A DNA stretch of 64,000 nt, taken from Phorcus lineatus (Eukaryota > Mollusca > Gastropoda > Trochida > Trochidae). The notes beneath the pieces are model-generated. The model worked only from the letters and a program-made list of their open reading frames with translations. It was not told the origin of the DNA and ran no database searches. A program made the translations under genes and the position numbers. The stretch is taken from positions 28,468,622 to 28,532,621 of the forward strand of contig OV121093.1 in NCBI GenBank assembly GCA_921293015.1, read 5' to 3'. Shown here in pieces: positions 1 to 12,400 of the stretch (position 1 is the first letter of the stretch; each line of letters begins with the position of its first letter).

Positions 1-2364
1 TTTTAAAGAGAAATCTACACTACTGTAAAGTCAACAACCATTTAAGCACAAGAAGAATTAGGCATGCGATGCACGTGCCTGCTGATTTCACACGAAAAAC
101 ACATTCTGCACAATAAAATCAGCTTCACCCTTCGGTAGCAGGTTGTTTAGAGGTTTGCCCTGTTTTGTTTATCTCTTTTACTTATTGTGATAAGGTCATT
201 TAAGAGGTCATTCAATTAAGAAACCTATTGTTAAAACAAAATTAATTAACAGATTCATAAATGAAGTTTACAAATAGAAGTTTATAATTTCTCCTAGACT
301 GTCGTTACCCTTTTAAAGGCTTCTCTTCAGTTAAACAGTTACTGGCGGAACAATCTTTTTAATACTATTCAAACTATTACTTCGACACCTCGGCACTGAT
401 TCACTAAACACGACAGGGGAGATGACTCCGCATGAACTGCACGCTTTTACAATTACCAAATATAAGTCTTCATTACGATTAGGTCTTTAAATATGTAACC
501 TTTGCTTCTCCACGTCAGATAACTGGTGTCTATATCAGGAAGCTATCACAAACATTGTAAATCGTACTGCAAGTGCTTGAATAAACTGCATGATTTTAAA
601 ATGAAGAATTTACGACAGGCAATATAGAGTTTAATACCTAAGCAGAAGTGTGGTATTGTGTCAACAACATAAGTGACCAAAACTGACATTTTCCCGAGCA
701 ACAGCACAATTGAGTAAATTACAGCTTGACGTCTCGCAGATAAGATTCTTTATTTTCTTTCCTTTACATGCCCAAAGACGTACGGCCCTTAAACTAATTC
801 GAATCTCAAAATCGTTCCTTAAACGCTTTACATTGATTTCAATACAAGCAAACCATTCCTTTCTTACTCATTATTGGAAATCATTTGTTGATGCAAAACA
901 TTAGAAAGATGAATGAACTTTTGCACTGGTTGACCTTCCTACTTAGTCAACAGACACGACACTGCACGTGTTGCACGCTTTTCAGGAGTTGTCAGTAGCT
1001 TCCTACCATACAAGAGCAACAGAATCTTTAGTTTTATAGATAGAATTCATTATTTCTAAAACGAGATGAATTTAAAAAATAGATGAAAGACAAATATTGT
1101 TTGACCATTCTACCATCGTTTTAAGAATTACGTTAATTACAAATATAATGTCGACTTGATTTTGTGTTAAGGTAGAAAGTTACATAGAACAATGCCAAAA
1201 CGTTAGATAAGGAACTACAGTTTGTTGATTAAATACAGTTTTGTACAGTGACAATATGAAGAAATATATATTATGAGGACCAAAACGGGCGATGACACGT
1301 GTCAAACAGTCAAACGAAAGTTAGAACACTCCTCTCAAGTAGCCAAGGACAGTGTTTCATATTTAAATCAAATATGCATATAAAATGGACCGTTCTCTCC
1401 CAACAGAGGTAGCTCCGTCATAAATTCCTATACCACCGCTGACCTAATACGAAGGTTTTCCTTGAAAACTATTTGTTATTCGGCGGTGAATAGTTGTGAT
1501 GTTTTCCATTCATTTCACACGGAGAACACAATCTGCACGTGCAAATTGTCTTTGCCGTTCGGAAGTAGGTTGTTTCAACAGTCAGGTAGAATAGTCCCGT
1601 TTTCCTATCACTTTCACTAGTAGTTTTAAGGTCATTTTAGTGGTCAAATAGAAACTTATCATTATGACAATACATAGGAGCCGTGAAAAGAAGGTTAGAT
1701 CTAAAAAGTGTGTCACGGTTTCAAACACCTCTCTTCAAACAAATCTTCTATTTTTCTTCTCATCAAATATTAACAGCTAATGGCGGTAAATCTTATTTTC
1801 ACTGTTAAAACAACAGCTTATTACTTTGAAACATCGATCGGCACAGATTCAACAAACACGACAGAGGAGATGATTCTGCATGAATTGCACGCTTTTCACG
1901 TGCTGCCCGGAAGCTGTTTATAGGTGTTACATAACTTTTACTCCGTCACATCTAAATCGTTTGTATGAACGTCAAGATATGCGCGTAAACATGGCCGGAA
2001 TAAAATAACTGAGTCCACTATCTCACATGATATGCTAAAATAAATTATTAATTGTACACATGTTGAATAATATTCTTTGACATTTAATAACCATTCATAA
2101 GGTTAAAGCCATTAAGAAATCGAAAACTACTGAATATTTACAACAGACATAGCAATAGAATAACTTTTCTTAGATTTGCTCAAAGAATTATCAATCTAAA
2201 AAAATGTTTTTATTGTTTTGTCACTTGCAGTTGAAGTTATCGATCCATCTTCAAAACTTCTGTTAGATAATATACTTTTGATATAATTGTGACACACAAA
2301 CTGGTTTCCATGGTAACACGTTTGTAGCTAAATATCACATTACATGAAAGAGCTACATGCACAC
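1..2364. repeat. 3'-side flank of TRIM locus 1: mosaic of CACGTG-rich repeat modules
   Basis: No gene is supported here. Related modules recur downstream of all three TRIM genes. One type, at about 60-200 and again at 1495-1640, combines a GCACGTGC-like site, a 'ctgcac' repeat and a 'cccttcgg' tract. A second, at about 385-455 and 1821-1940, has the core 'gcatgaactgcacgctttt'. A degraded Cys-rich module lies at about 490-655 and a 'cacgtgttgcacgctttt' module at 945-1000. The order matches the flanks of loci 2 and 3, so this looks like an older, shorter copy of the same segmental unit. Confidence 0.65.
490..655 (+). repeat. Degraded copy of the Cys-rich exon-like module
   Basis: The segment 'gtgtctatatcaggaagct' is shared with the better copies near 24.0 and 55.2 kb. 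The downstream part also aligns ('ggcaatatagag', 'aagcagaag'). The reading frame that encodes a Cys-rich peptide in the other copies is broken, and the middle part with the tandem cysteines is largely lost. This is a relic, not a gene. Confidence 0.55.
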
Positions 2365-5236
2365 CTAACCAAATCTGTATTTGTGTAGACCTTTATGCAG
2401 CAACACTACACACAGTTTGTCTCCATCAACACACAAACCGGTTGGATACTCAATACCATCTTCGGCTGTTAGACTGTTTCTAATAAATGTCCCCGAGCTA
2501 CTGAGATGAATCACTTTGTGTGTGTGACAGTCAGCTACAATAATGTCTCCTGTACTGGTGGATGTGATTCCACATGGACCTCCCAGTGCTCTGTCTCCAG
2601 TAGGTGTGTATGTGAATTTACACCCCTTGGGAAGTTATTTCCTTTGTTTTATTTGAAGGTTATATGCCATAACCACCATGTGCGCAGGTTGGTTATCTCA
2701 TAACTACCATGGTCGGTTATGAGTGAGTACATGAGTTGAGGTTTAACATGTTTTTCTAACATTTTAGATATTTAACACCTGTCGGTTATGAGATGTTCAA
2801 TGTGAACAAACAAATTAACTTGTAAAATTTTGAAATTTCAACAAGTTAGAAATTTAAGATTCGAAGTGGGATTCGAACCCTGGACCTCTCTATTGTCAAG
2901 CAACACCTCTACCACTTGAGATAATGAGGATCCATGTCAGCCAAGGTACTTTTTGTTGTGTCATGTCTACACTGATTTCCCCCTGTATATATATAAGTAA
3001 TAGGTTTTGTATATTTTTAATGTAAAGGGTCTACTTTTTAGCTTTAAAATCTAAAGCAGGCGTGTATTGTAAATATTCTATGTGACTCTTTCGGTCAGAA
3101 AACATAAAGCCGCAAAGTGTTAAAATATAACGTTTATAAATGCAATATATATGAATAATTTAGTTTAAAATTATTTTACGAATGTTCCGCGGGAGTGTAA
3201 GCCAAATAATGACCTGATTGCCTCGCGTTATGGCAATAAACTCAGCTCGGGCTACGCCCTCGCAAGTTTATTTGCCATAACCGCACGGCACCAGGTCATT
3301 ATTTACTACACAATGTCACCAGACCGTGTCAGACAGATGACAGACTTCAGACCACGGTCTGACACTAGGATAGTACCTTGTCTGGTTACATGTATGTAGT
3401 GAGGATTAATGAAGCTCTTTCCTATGGCAGAAAGTGTTGTGAAGGTCTTCAAGATGGTTCCCTTCATATCAATCAGATCCACAGAGGATGGATTATTAGA
3501 ACCTGCCACTAGTGTTGACTGATCTAGAGTAGACAGACCCCAGTAGCTCTTACTTGTCTGTATTGTAGACAGGAGTTTCAGGTCAGGAGTCACAGTAACT
3601 GTGATGATACGTTGAGACCAGGGAAGACACACAGCTACCTTGCCTTCACTGATAACTGTTAAACACCAGGGATTACCAGACACTTTGAGTACACTTGAAC
3701 ATGACTGTCCTCCTTTAGTGGAAAATGATTTCAGACGTTCAGAGTTACCATCAGCAAAAAGTGTGACTTTTGTTCCTGCTATTTTCATGACCAAACCATC
3801 TGTAACAAAGCACCTGTTGTTCACATTAAATTTAGCGTCGATAACTTCATCTAATACAGGTGTTGCTGTCAGGTCTATGTTATCAATCTGCTGAATGTTC
3901 AATTCCACCTTGTTAATCATTACATCCATCATTTTAATCTGTTCCTTCAGTTGAGCAAGGTTGTGTTTAAAGCTGATGTCAGCTACATCTATTCTGTCCT
4001 TCCTCTGTGTCCCTGTGACGTCAGCTCCTGATCCAGACGACAGATACATCTCAAACAGCTGCGCCTCATCCTCCAACTCCAGGGCCTGCTGGATGGACTG
4101 AGACTGCTGCTGGTACAGCTGTAGATCCATTTGTTTTGTCTTCATCATCGACCTCAACTGCTCCTTGTCTTGTTCTGTTTGATCCTTCACCTTCTTAATC
4201 AACTGATCTTCCTTCTGTTTCAGTGCGTCAATAGCTTCCTTTATGGTTTTCTTTATATCTGATTCAAGCTTCGACCTCCCAGTCACAATGGTTTTGGTTT
4301 GAGAAACTAGCTCTTCAATCTGGACATTTGTAAATTCGATTTTACCAGCCAGATCTTGTTGGTTTTTCTGAAGTTTTGATTTGACCCCAGTCAGCTGTGC
4401 CTTGATTGTGATGACTTCTTTACATGATCTATGATCAATACTGCAACACACAGTACACAGGGGTTTATTACAATCTTTGCAGAAAAGCTTAATTTTCCCC
4501 TCATGTTCACTGCAAATAAATTTCTTCTTTCGGAGAGGCGCTGTTCCTGAATATTTTACAATTTCATGTTTCCTTAAGATGGGCATTATATTGTGTTGTT
4601 TCAAACATCCCTCACAAAACAAAGCTTCACATTCAGAGCACCAGTGTGTGGCTGGAGTTGTCTCCTCTTTTTCTTTGCAGACTGAGCAATGGTCAGGTCC
4701 TGGAATACATTAAAGTAAGCCAAGTTGTAATGTCGAGACATTCATGAGACACAAAATTGGCAACTATTATTGCTAATTAATTATTCCTTAACATTTTGGG
4801 AGTATCCAGAAATTCATATCGACCGTAACTTCAAATACATCATACAAAAACACGGCTAACTTTCTCATACAGCAAATAGCTTCACTCTTGAACTGAATAA
4901 TGATATATAAACGATAGCTCATTATCAATAAAGCTGATGTTTCTTATGACTACCTTGTGGGATTGAGTCCATGAGTCCAGTTAGAAGCAGTCCTGTTTTC
5001 AGCTGCCCCGCCCACTCTTCCACAGGTCTGTCAGGGTGAGGTACTGGGGTCTCTTGTCTACACGTTGGACAGGGGATGGACTTGTTTCTTACAGCTTCTG
5101 CTTTAGTCTGTAGATATTTCCCCAGACAGTTCTCACAGAAGGAATGCTGACATGTAAGGGTTACTGGTCGCTGATGCACTTCCATACACACACTACAAGT
5201 AAGGAAGTCGTCCTGAAGCTTGCCTGCTGTCGCCAT
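2365..5236 (-). CDS. TRIM-type RING/B-box/coiled-coil E3 ligase, locus 1; 3' end interrupted by an insertion
   Basis: Probable E3 ubiquitin ligase of the TRIM family. Coding exon A is 5236-4954: MATAGKL start and a C3HC4 RING with Cys14, Cys17, Cys29, His31, Cys34, Cys37, Cys56 and Cys59. It ends at donor CAAG|GTAGTC. Exon B starts at 4699 after TTCCAG and gives B-box 1, B-box 2 (CSEHEGKIKLFCKDC) and a long coiled coil, then enters a C-terminal NHL-like region. A ~690-bp insertion at about 2620-3310 then breaks the gene; unspliced, translation stops at 3306 after ...SGDIV. The missing C-terminus (about 85 residues, ending HKYRFG) remains in frame at 2619-2365. A GT at 3311 and an AG at 2627-2626 would rejoin the frame if the insert were spliced. 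Otherwise the protein lacks its last propeller repeats. The RING is intact. Confidence 0.8.
2858..2936 (-). repeat. tRNA-derived SINE head
   Basis: Read on the minus strand, an A-box-like 'ctcaagtggtagaggtg' is followed about 40 nt later by a perfect B box 'gggttcgaatccc'. The spacing fits an RNA polymerase III tRNA-type promoter. The anticodon arm does not pair well, so this is a SINE or tRNA pseudogene, not a working tRNA. Confidence 0.65.
3207..3306. repeat. Foldback (hairpin) element
   Basis: The arms 'aaataatgacctg...ttatggcaataaac' and 'gtttatttgccataac...caggtcattattt' are reverse complements over about 40 bases, with a 'ctcgggctacgccctcg' loop region. It would form a stable hairpin in RNA or single-stranded DNA. 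It sits at the TRIM-proximal end of the insertion. Confidence 0.75.
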
Positions 5237-6590
5237 TCTGGATCGTAGGTCTGTGAAAATATATAAAAAGTTATTGAAAAATGAAATATATCACATTTAA
5301 GTGAGATTTTATGGTATCGTATACAAAGAGTCATTTCTTATGTTATATCTTCACTTTTGCATTAAATCATAATGAAAAAGAAAGGTGATGCAAATGATTA
5401 TGGCGGATGTCTTTAAATTTGTTTTCCGAACACTGACATTTGTCTTGTGAGAGAATCAAAACTGATTGAATACGACTTAACAGCGTCTGAATTGAAACAA
5501 CAACTGAGTATATACAGGGGACACTTAAACTCTATGTGCTAACGGCTGTGCAGAACTTGTCTATTCATGCCTTGAAAATTTTGTTTTACAAAGAAATAAA
5601 CATTCCAGGGCTTTTATATTTGCATGAAGCTATTCCTATTTTCTTTGATTTTTTAAGGAAAGATAAAGGAATAAATCATAAGAAGTTTGTGTTTGATTAA
5701 TGATATTAAGCGTCACATTCACTATGACAATGTAGTTAGGGGCTTTTATCTTTAGTTTCTTTAAGTTTGAATACTTTTTGTACTTCTACTGAAGGGCACT
5801 TAAAGTAAGCGAAATAAGATTATTTTTTACATTTAACCCTTTGATCTATTCTATTAAATCTATTCTGACTATTGTTTGATGATTTCAAACAATATTTGAC
5901 CCCAAAAGTTCTTTTTTTTAACCACATCTACGATAGACACTCATAAAGACCCTCAACCAATCAAGCATGGTGAGATTGTGCACTTGTTGATTAAACGTTC
6001 AGACTCACCGTTCAGGGGGTCAAAATCCTGATTTATTGTTTTTAAAGCATACATAAAGTCAGTTAAGAAATATCTTCACATCATAAGAGTGCAAATGGCA
6101 GTAGTAGTCATGTATACTGCACACAATAGAGACCCACCTGTATAGACCCTCAACAACCTGCAATGTATTTTCATAATCTGAATAGAGTAGTTGATAATGA
6201 TATTCCGCCATATATATGCTGACAACACAGTAACATTCTATATACTTACATGTGACACACTCTATATCATGAAACATGATTGTTTGTTTACCTCAGCGAA
6301 CGAATGTGTATCATCTAAAAGGTATTCAGTTAAACCGAAAGTGAAAATAGAAACTGGTGACTGCAGTACAGTATTCATGTACTCAACTGATTTGTAGGTA
6401 ATTCTTGCATTTCATAAGTATGCCGTTAAAACATCAGATATTTATTCTTATAACGAACCAAAAATAAACAACCGTACCTTAAGATAGGATTAGATTGAAC
6501 TACGAGTTGTTCTCAGCACACACTGTGTACCTCTCCATGACTGTCACTTCCCTCTCGCCGTCTCGGCTGTCAAGCTCGCTGCTAGGCCGG
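5237..6590 (-). promoter_or_regulatory. TRIM locus 1: intron 1, non-coding 5' exon and promoter region
   Basis: An acceptor TTTTCACAG| lies just upstream of the ATG (exon starts about 5250). A donor CTTAAG|GTACGG ends a non-coding 5' exon at 6478. The same AAG|GTACG donor is found at 38078 and 62390 upstream of the other two TRIM genes. The exon probably starts near the GTCACGTGAC palindrome at 6590-6599. The intron has no other recognisable content. Its 'aatatttgacc...aaccacatc' stretch (5890-5930) is the paralogue of the site occupied by the DIRS element in locus 2. Confidence 0.6.
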
Positions 6591-6599
6591 TCACGTGAC
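6590..6599. promoter_or_regulatory. GTCACGTGAC palindrome (E-box/CLEAR-like)
   Basis: A perfect 10-bp palindrome in a block conserved with 38191-38200 and 62480-62489, each just upstream of a TRIM 5' exon. It matches the motif bound by bHLH-ZIP factors such as TFEB/MITF or USF. A second copy is at 6774-6783. Binding is inferred. Confidence 0.5.
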
Positions 6600-9400
6600 T
6601 CTCTGTGGAGGCCCTGAATGAGAGTAAAGTATATTACATTCATGATAAGTTATTATTAGATAGAATATCATAAATTGTGCTACACTTATTTTGACCTTGA
6701 TAACTTTTTCTCAGACAATTTGAGATCAATTTCAATACAAAATACCTCAAAAGTTTATGTTCCTCTCAAGGAGGTCACGTGACTATGTAAGCGAGGACGC
6801 GAAGTGCCATAGATACACAGTAGCCAATTTTTTAGAATTCGTGATTCAAAATTCTAGATAAACTGCGTAACTAAGTTATCTATTTCCGAAGTATGCGTGC
6901 AAGGAGGAAGGCGTCCAACACTTGCGGAGATCTCTTAGTCTGAATCGTTTTAGTATCTGACCCTCAGGACAGAACACTGCATGAAATGAACCTCACGTGC
7001 TAATTGGGAGTCATTAGTCTTTTTCATTTTGATAAATCTTTAATCAGATATAAGACTTTCTGTATGTAATTGAATTTTCAAGATAATTATTGTTACTTGT
7101 TACTGCCGTTGATTAGAAACAAATTTATGTTAGGTGAACACGAGTAACAATGAATTCTTGATATTTTACAATACGAAGGTATTCATACTTTGGTGTATGG
7201 TTTTAGCTTTTCTGCAGATAAAAGGTTCATTTTGAATGTTCATTGCAAAGAAGAAGTTGTCATATTGTTAACAATTAGGGGGGAAGTATGTATGATTTCT
7301 TTTATCATCTTCATGATAATTTTTACCTTTGTACCAAGCTAAACTATATATAATGAATACGACAGAGTATCTCTTTAAGCTTTATTACAATGCTACTCCT
7401 CATTTCAGATCAGTGGTACCATGCTTCATGTAACAATGTTATTTCTCTCTACATTATAACTGTCGGTTTGAAACAGATTAGAGGTTTAAAAGCAGTTTAA
7501 AGAGGCAGTAGTTCATTTTTAGTTAAACAAAGTGACGTCACGAAAGAGTAAATAAATGTTTCAAAGGCAACATCTTTTTTACTTGTAAGAAGCTGGTAAG
7601 TAGTAACAAGGATCCGTTAGACTAGGGTTGATCTGGTTGACTAATGAGATGTTGTGACTCTTTGAATACATCTAGTAATAGTAATGATAATAATAAAAAC
7701 TAATTATACATCTGCTATGAACTAATTATATACTAACTATAACTAATTATTGGAGAACATTTGAAGAAATAAATCTTTCAAAAAACGTGGTACAGCTCCT
7801 TCAAACTCCGGATAAAACTTTATCATATACTTTAAATGAAAACGTAAATATTTCTGTAATAGAAGACATTATAGAGAAGCGTGTATACATGTAGTCTGTG
7901 ATGAATTCGATTGTGATTAAGTCTAGTACTTAGATTCATGTTATTAACAGAGTTCTTGTCAAAAGATGGAAAAAATGAAACGTATTTGACAAAGTCTCCA
8001 ATCTTCCATGAAAATATATTTTTAAGAGAAACTTTAATCTTTAAAAAATGGGGGTTAGCGCGTTCGGCTTAGAATCAATAGGTACTTGTTCCGAATCCCG
8101 CTCGGCAAGACAAAAAAGGATACTTGTTCATTGTATTATTAGATAAAAGTTACATAATGATTCAATCAAAAGAGCACGTTTCTAAAAATGTTATTTATTC
8201 CTATACAGAACGTTTCAGGTAACTCAACGAAGACTCTTTGTCAACAAGCATATTTGTTATCCAATAAATTTGATTGGCGTAAAATTTACAGATAGTTTGC
8301 CACTAGCCGAATGTCCGAGAGTGGCTAGTATCGAGAGGTTAACGTAGGATTTTATGACTTGATCGATTCCTGTGGAGAGAGTTTTCATTTGCATTTATTA
8401 AATCATTTTATTTCATTTATTTGACTGTTCAGCTACTGCCTCAATCATCTTTGGGTATAGGTGAAAATGTCCGATTCTTCCACAGTGACATTAGAACAAA
8501 GGGATGCCAGCTTAACCAGGTAAAAGCGTTTGAAGCCGTTACTCTTATTCTAAGTAAAAAATGCTGCATGGATTTATTTACATTACACTTTAAAAGTCTA
8601 TTTCTTACACAGCAAAATATCCTTATATAACCAATAGATCCACAGTGATTGATTCACCAGTTGAGCAGTGATGCATTGACATTGTTCCCCATTCTTTACA
8701 TGGCTTACTATTGTAGATATTGCTATGATGAGATTTGTGTTCTGAAGCAATATGGTGAGAAGTTTCCAGAAGCTAATAAGGCTCACATGTAAAGTTGTTC
8801 TAAACTTTCTCAAATCTGCAAGACAACTGATGTGTCATATTTGTTATGCTTGTATGAAATAGAGTATGCAAAACCCATGTTTTCAGTTTACGGCTTACGC
8901 ACACCATTTGCAGATTGTTAATTTTTAGTTTATTCAGGGTAGTTTGGCTCCCTGGGCACTGTACTAATACTAAGCGTGTTTGTACTGTATGTAGATCAAA
9001 AAAGTTAATTCATAGACACAAATAAAAAGAATGACTTCAGCAAGCTAAGAACCTTTCCGTTAGGGGGAAAACATTCTGATGCAAATGACAAACGTTACAT
9101 CTGGTTGACTGATCATCTAAAGTTTGTTTTAAAGCGAATTCAAAGATGTGTAAAAATTATTTATTGAAAGGTTTTATTCATTCATTTTTAACATGTTTAT
9201 CAATTCAAGTAAGAAACTAGTTTCAATTTATTCTTTTGTTAGTAGTGTAAATGAACGGTGGTGATAAAAGCGAGGGTAAACCAAACTCAGATCAATCACA
9301 GCATTTTTCTTACACGCTCCTGACTTTCTGAATAGCTTTACTGAAGCTTTTCTGAACAGCTTGACAAGTGTTTAGTCACTTATTCCTCACAAGTAGGTGT
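6600..9400. other. Non-coding; right flank of duplicated TRIM unit 1
   Basis: No gene is supported. The part up to about 8112 aligns closely with 38230-39880 right of TRIM locus 2, e.g. 'gtatggttttagcttttctg' and 'gaggacgcgaagtgcca'. It includes a shared degenerate SINE at 8048-8112, so that SINE predates the duplication. From about 8120 to 9400 it is unique AT-rich sequence upstream of the PAN-domain gene. Confidence 0.6.
8048..8112 (+). repeat. Degenerate tRNA-derived SINE head
   Basis: 'ggggttagcgcgttcggctta' followed by 'gttccgaatcccgctcggcaag' matches the tRNA-like head of the better preserved element at 21947-22014 and the copy at 39817-39930. The A-box region is shortened. Confidence 0.55.
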
Positions 9401-9410
9401 CCATGTGAAC

Positions 9411-12400
9411 ATGAGAGACATGTTGAAGATTTCTCTTTTGGTTATGTTCCATGTTCTAATTATAAGGGAAGTGCTGTCGGAATGTCAACCAAGCAAGAAA
9501 CTTTTGATAGAGAAGTACGATGGAATAACTAATGAATTCCTCATATGGACGGGTATGGTTGGTTTGCAGATCGAGTGTGTCCGCGAATGTTACAAGGATT
9601 TCCGATGTATAACTTTGCAATATAACCAAATTGGTACATGTAGTACAGTAAACAAGCATGATTAAGATTAAGTGCTCAACAATGCAATTGTGTATGATTG
9701 AGGCCGTTTAAATGCACTTCACAACACTACAGTAAACACACAGTAGCCAGGAACACACGTATGGAAATATGGTATCTTTGCAAATTTCCCTGCGTATTGG
9801 CAGGAGATTGGTTGATTTTGATTTGGTATAGGTCGAAAACGAATTGGGGAGTCAGAAGATACAGGTAGGGTGTTGGTGGGAGTTCATATCTTGACGATTT
9901 TAAACATAGTTTTAGTTGTTTTCAAATGCTTTTTAGACACCCTGTTACTTTCAGTTTATGTCGTATTGATTCAGGTGGTTTTGGCGAAAACTGCACATTG
10001 GATGATGAGTGTCCCTTCCCCAACTCAGAGTGCAGACAGTCTACATGTGGCTGCATTTTAGGCTACAGCTTCAACCCCATCCAACACGCCTGCACAAATG
10101 GTAATTTATTTTAATACTGGCCGATTACAGGATTGAGAATATTGATATATGACAGTCAAAACTGTTTTACTATCTTCAAGAGATGCTTTACACAAATTGC
10201 TGGCAACATTAAAATCGTTAAGCGATTGTTCTTGACTGAAAGAGCTCCCATTCGTGCCTGTATTACAAAACAAAGAACACTTTTTTCATCAGCATATGTA
10301 AAAGACTTTAACCTTCTCCCTGCTGGATTGTTTGGAGTTTTTTTCAGAGAGGACGAAAACTATAAAATTCTAAAAATTACATCACATGGGCATACCTCAT
10401 GTAAAGTTGTTCTCTACTTTATTATAATATTCTTTCATAAAAAATCAAAATATTTCTATGAATGATATGTTTTCCTTACTAAATATTGTCATTATTTCTT
10501 TTTAATTATTCTAATAGTTTTCTCAAGTAGCTTTTATATCCACTTGTCGATGAATGAAATGAAAAATTCACAGGTCAAGACTTTGTACTACATTTTCTAA
10601 GTCAGATTATTTCGTCAATAACCATTTTAAAAGAAATTTTTTACACCCATTTTGTTCAGAATTAAATTTTGCACCAGAAAAAAATTAAGGTGTATGACTG
10701 TGATTTCGTTCCAGATGGCAAGCACTTGTTATAACCGGTTTTCATTGAAATGATAAAAAATCTACGTAATTCGCAGCAATGAACATTTCTCACTGAACGA
10801 TGCAATTTAAGTTCGTGTTGATAATTTACCAAATAACGTATCAATCGTTAAGAAATTTACACCCAATTTTAGGAAATCTATTCACCTTTATATGTTCCAA
10901 ACATGAGTATTTAGCATCACTTATTTCTTATTTTTTAACGTCCATCTTTTATTGTGATAGTAAACAAGTCGGATCAAAAAGACTTGATGACCTCGTTATA
11001 ACGCGCAAGTAGGCACGCTGATCACGGAGTTTATCAAGTCAAGATATATAGAAATCGCTTTCACCTTATAAAAAATTCCATTTAAAACTATAATAAGCAT
11101 ACATTTTTGCAACTGAGCGTGGTAGGATTTTCGTTAATTCGGTCTGAAATAGTCGTAAAATACAATCCAACATGAGCTTACACCGTATCGGGGAAACTGT
11201 CAACAAAGTCACGTGGTGTCTGCGCCGATCATCAGACCTTATTTTGTTTGTTATTTTCGCAATATTTACGTGGTATTGGGCACACAAAATCTGATTTGAT
11301 CTTACAAGTGTAATTCTCTATGATTCTTTTTAATTTTATGGATGAAATAACGCGTCTATTCATATGATACAAACAATTTGTTTGAGATGGTCCCCTTTCA
11401 AAGTGTGTCACTGCTAGCCCTCCATTTGCAATCTTCATTGAAAATGACACCCGCGATTTGGTTTGAAAACGAATAATTTTCAGTGAAAAACAAAATTCGA
11501 AACTTAAAATCGTATACATGATGTTCTCTACAGGTGTATTCATACAAGTATTTATTGTTTACGCGATTAATTAATTTATAATTCACGATTTTAGTGAGCG
11601 AGGCAAGAGTCAAATTCGCTGCAATGCAAACTCGCCTAAAAATATCGATCGATAAGAGTGTCACGTCATGTCCAACACGGTTCATGCATGAAATTTGAAC
11701 ACAGTTATCATTTAATTTCTTGATTATCTGTTAAAAAATTTCTTCTAGTTTCATTGTGTATAAAAATTAAATCAATTTGATAAAATTACTCACTGAGATT
11801 GTTTTCATGACTGAATCCTGTTACGCGATCGCTTGTTGACATTATGCAAATTAATCGGGTCAAGGGCAACGAATGAAACACTGCTGTAAAGGTAATATTA
11901 CGACATAATAATTTGTTTTTGATTTATTGGGGGAAACTTCACTGTTTTTTGTTTCAGTTTATGAAATTGTATTAAATTATAAGCCCCTTTATTTTCCTCA
12001 ACGAACTGTTCAAAATACTGAAAGTTATTTACGACACTGCCGTCACTGAAATAACGTGTTGACAGCATTTTGCGGGAACCGTTCAATGTATTTTTCATTA
12101 ACAATAGTCGTTCTGCCTTTTTGATTGTTGTAAGCGGCTTTTCACCGGAAGTCGCCATTTTACCGGACAAGCGTCATATGGCAACATGCCGGTCAAACAC
12201 TGTTGTTATGGTCTCTGCCGCTCCGATTCTCGGTACTTAAAAGGATCCTCCTGCGGTATATTTTTTATCCCTTTCCCGAAACCAAAGTCAACTCTAGAAA
12301 AGTGCAAAAGATGGGTCTCCCTTTGTGGAAGGAAAGAGTTCACGGTGGAGAAAGTACGAAAAGAGACGTACATTTGCAGTCTCCATTTCGTCGGAGGTAT

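Larger units (their letters stand above)
2622..3310. mobile_element. ~690-bp insertion in TRIM locus 1 (SINE-like plus foldback)
   Basis: Alignment with loci 2 and 3, which read straight through 'gtgtatgtgaatacaat', places foreign DNA here. It contains a tRNA-like promoter on the minus strand at 2858-2936 and a strong inverted repeat at 3207-3306. It also has several 'ggttatgag'-type repeats at 2656-2800. A 5-bp repeat 'tacac' flanks it at 2619-2623 and 3307-3311, a possible target duplication, but the edges are uncertain to a few bases. Confidence 0.7.
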
